From an uncultured Collinsella sp. (lineage in GTDB: Bacteria > Actinomycetota > Coriobacteriia > Coriobacteriales > Coriobacteriaceae), in NCBI GenBank assembly GCA_958403395.1, contig CATXXF010000033.1:1-21641 (forward strand): a stretch of 21,641 bases of DNA, given 5' to 3'. Under the pieces are notes generated by a model. That model worked only from the letters and a program-made list of their open reading frames with translations. It was not told where the DNA came from and did not search any database. A program made the translations under genes and the position numbers. This document shows, piece by piece, positions 21,398 through 21,641 of this stretch (positions within the stretch are counted from its first letter, which is position 1; every line of letters starts with the position of its first letter).

Positions 21398-21641
21398 ATG
21401 GGCCTCCCCTAGCTTTGGCTGCGTGCCGTTATGTTTGCAGGTAGACCGATTATCAATGGCGGCATCATGCCGGTAAGTACCGCAAGCTGACCAAATGCCG
21501 ACAAATAGCTTGACGCATTTCGCCTAAAGATCGCCGTGTGGCACAAATCTGCTGGCAGGCGTTCTGGGGCCGTGGTCCCTATCTCCACATTTGTGCGTGA
21601 ATCCCATGGCAAATTCAATGAAAGATCGCATGAGCTTTATG
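21398..21641. other. gene-free flank at the window edge
   Basis: I see no convincing gene here. A 69-codon minus-strand frame (21409-21618) begins only at TTG after an in-frame TAA, lacks a ribosome-binding site and covers the likely promoter. A second minus-strand frame, open at the window edge, stops after about 38 codons and could be the tail of a gene outside the window. Confidence 0.4.
21428..21456 (-). promoter_or_regulatory. likely promoter of the 20240-21397 gene
   Basis: On the minus strand TTGATA (21456-21451), 17 bases, CATAAC (21433-21428). This would give a leader of about 25 bases holding the ribosome-binding site, so the gene seems to be transcribed by itself. Confidence 0.55.

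Overview
The window reads as chromosomal DNA of a high-GC Gram-positive of the class Coriobacteriia (Actinomycetota), most likely a Collinsella or close relative. This rests on the base composition, on a pgsA / GarA-like FHA protein / MerR regulator cluster that echoes the Mycobacterium Rv1822-Rv1828 neighbourhood, on Clostridia-like blocks (DUF512-der-plsY-gpsA, scpA-scpB-rluB-cmk), and on a terminal gene of a nuclease-like family I associate with Coriobacteriia. The genus is an inference from recall, not from a search. All genes I can support lie on the minus strand, so transcription runs from high to low coordinates.

Layout from high to low coordinates. (1) 20240-21641: a gene of lower GC encoding a putative PD-(D/E)XK-fold protein with its own promoter; nothing convincing is coded upstream of it. 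(2) 19105-20229: a tRNA island with two tRNA-Ala(GGC) genes and one CAU tRNA. The tRNA-Ala locus is duplicated as a 249-bp repeat differing at only 2 positions, including promoter, terminator and the first codons of the neighbouring ABC-F gene. One copy carries an extra 298-bp hairpin-rich block bounded by 9-bp direct repeats; inside it lies a 164-bp near-palindrome with perfect 31-bp inverted repeats around a bidirectional terminator. This is the least ordinary part of the window. (3) 2049-19129: eighteen closely packed genes, often overlapping by 4-14 bp: ABC-F ATPase, small membrane protein, M50 protease, scpA, scpB, rluB, cmk, plsC, ispH, a DUF512 radical-SAM/PDZ protein, der, plsY, gpsA, rpe, a cysteine desulfurase, a NIF3 protein, a COG1579 coiled-coil protein and coaBC. 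(4) 1892-1968: tRNA-Pro(GGG) with promoter and terminator. (5) 1-1596: pgsA, a GarA/OdhI-like FHA protein and a MerR regulator truncated by the window edge.

Functional themes: most of a phosphatidic acid/phosphatidylglycerol route is here (GpsA makes glycerol-3-phosphate, PlsY and PlsC acylate it, PgsA makes phosphatidylglycerophosphate). Alongside it are chromosome segregation (ScpAB), ribosome and translation functions (Der, RluB, ABC-F), coenzyme A synthesis (CoaBC), isoprenoid synthesis (IspH) and sulfur mobilisation (cysteine desulfurase). These are core housekeeping genes; the accessory interest is concentrated above position 19100.
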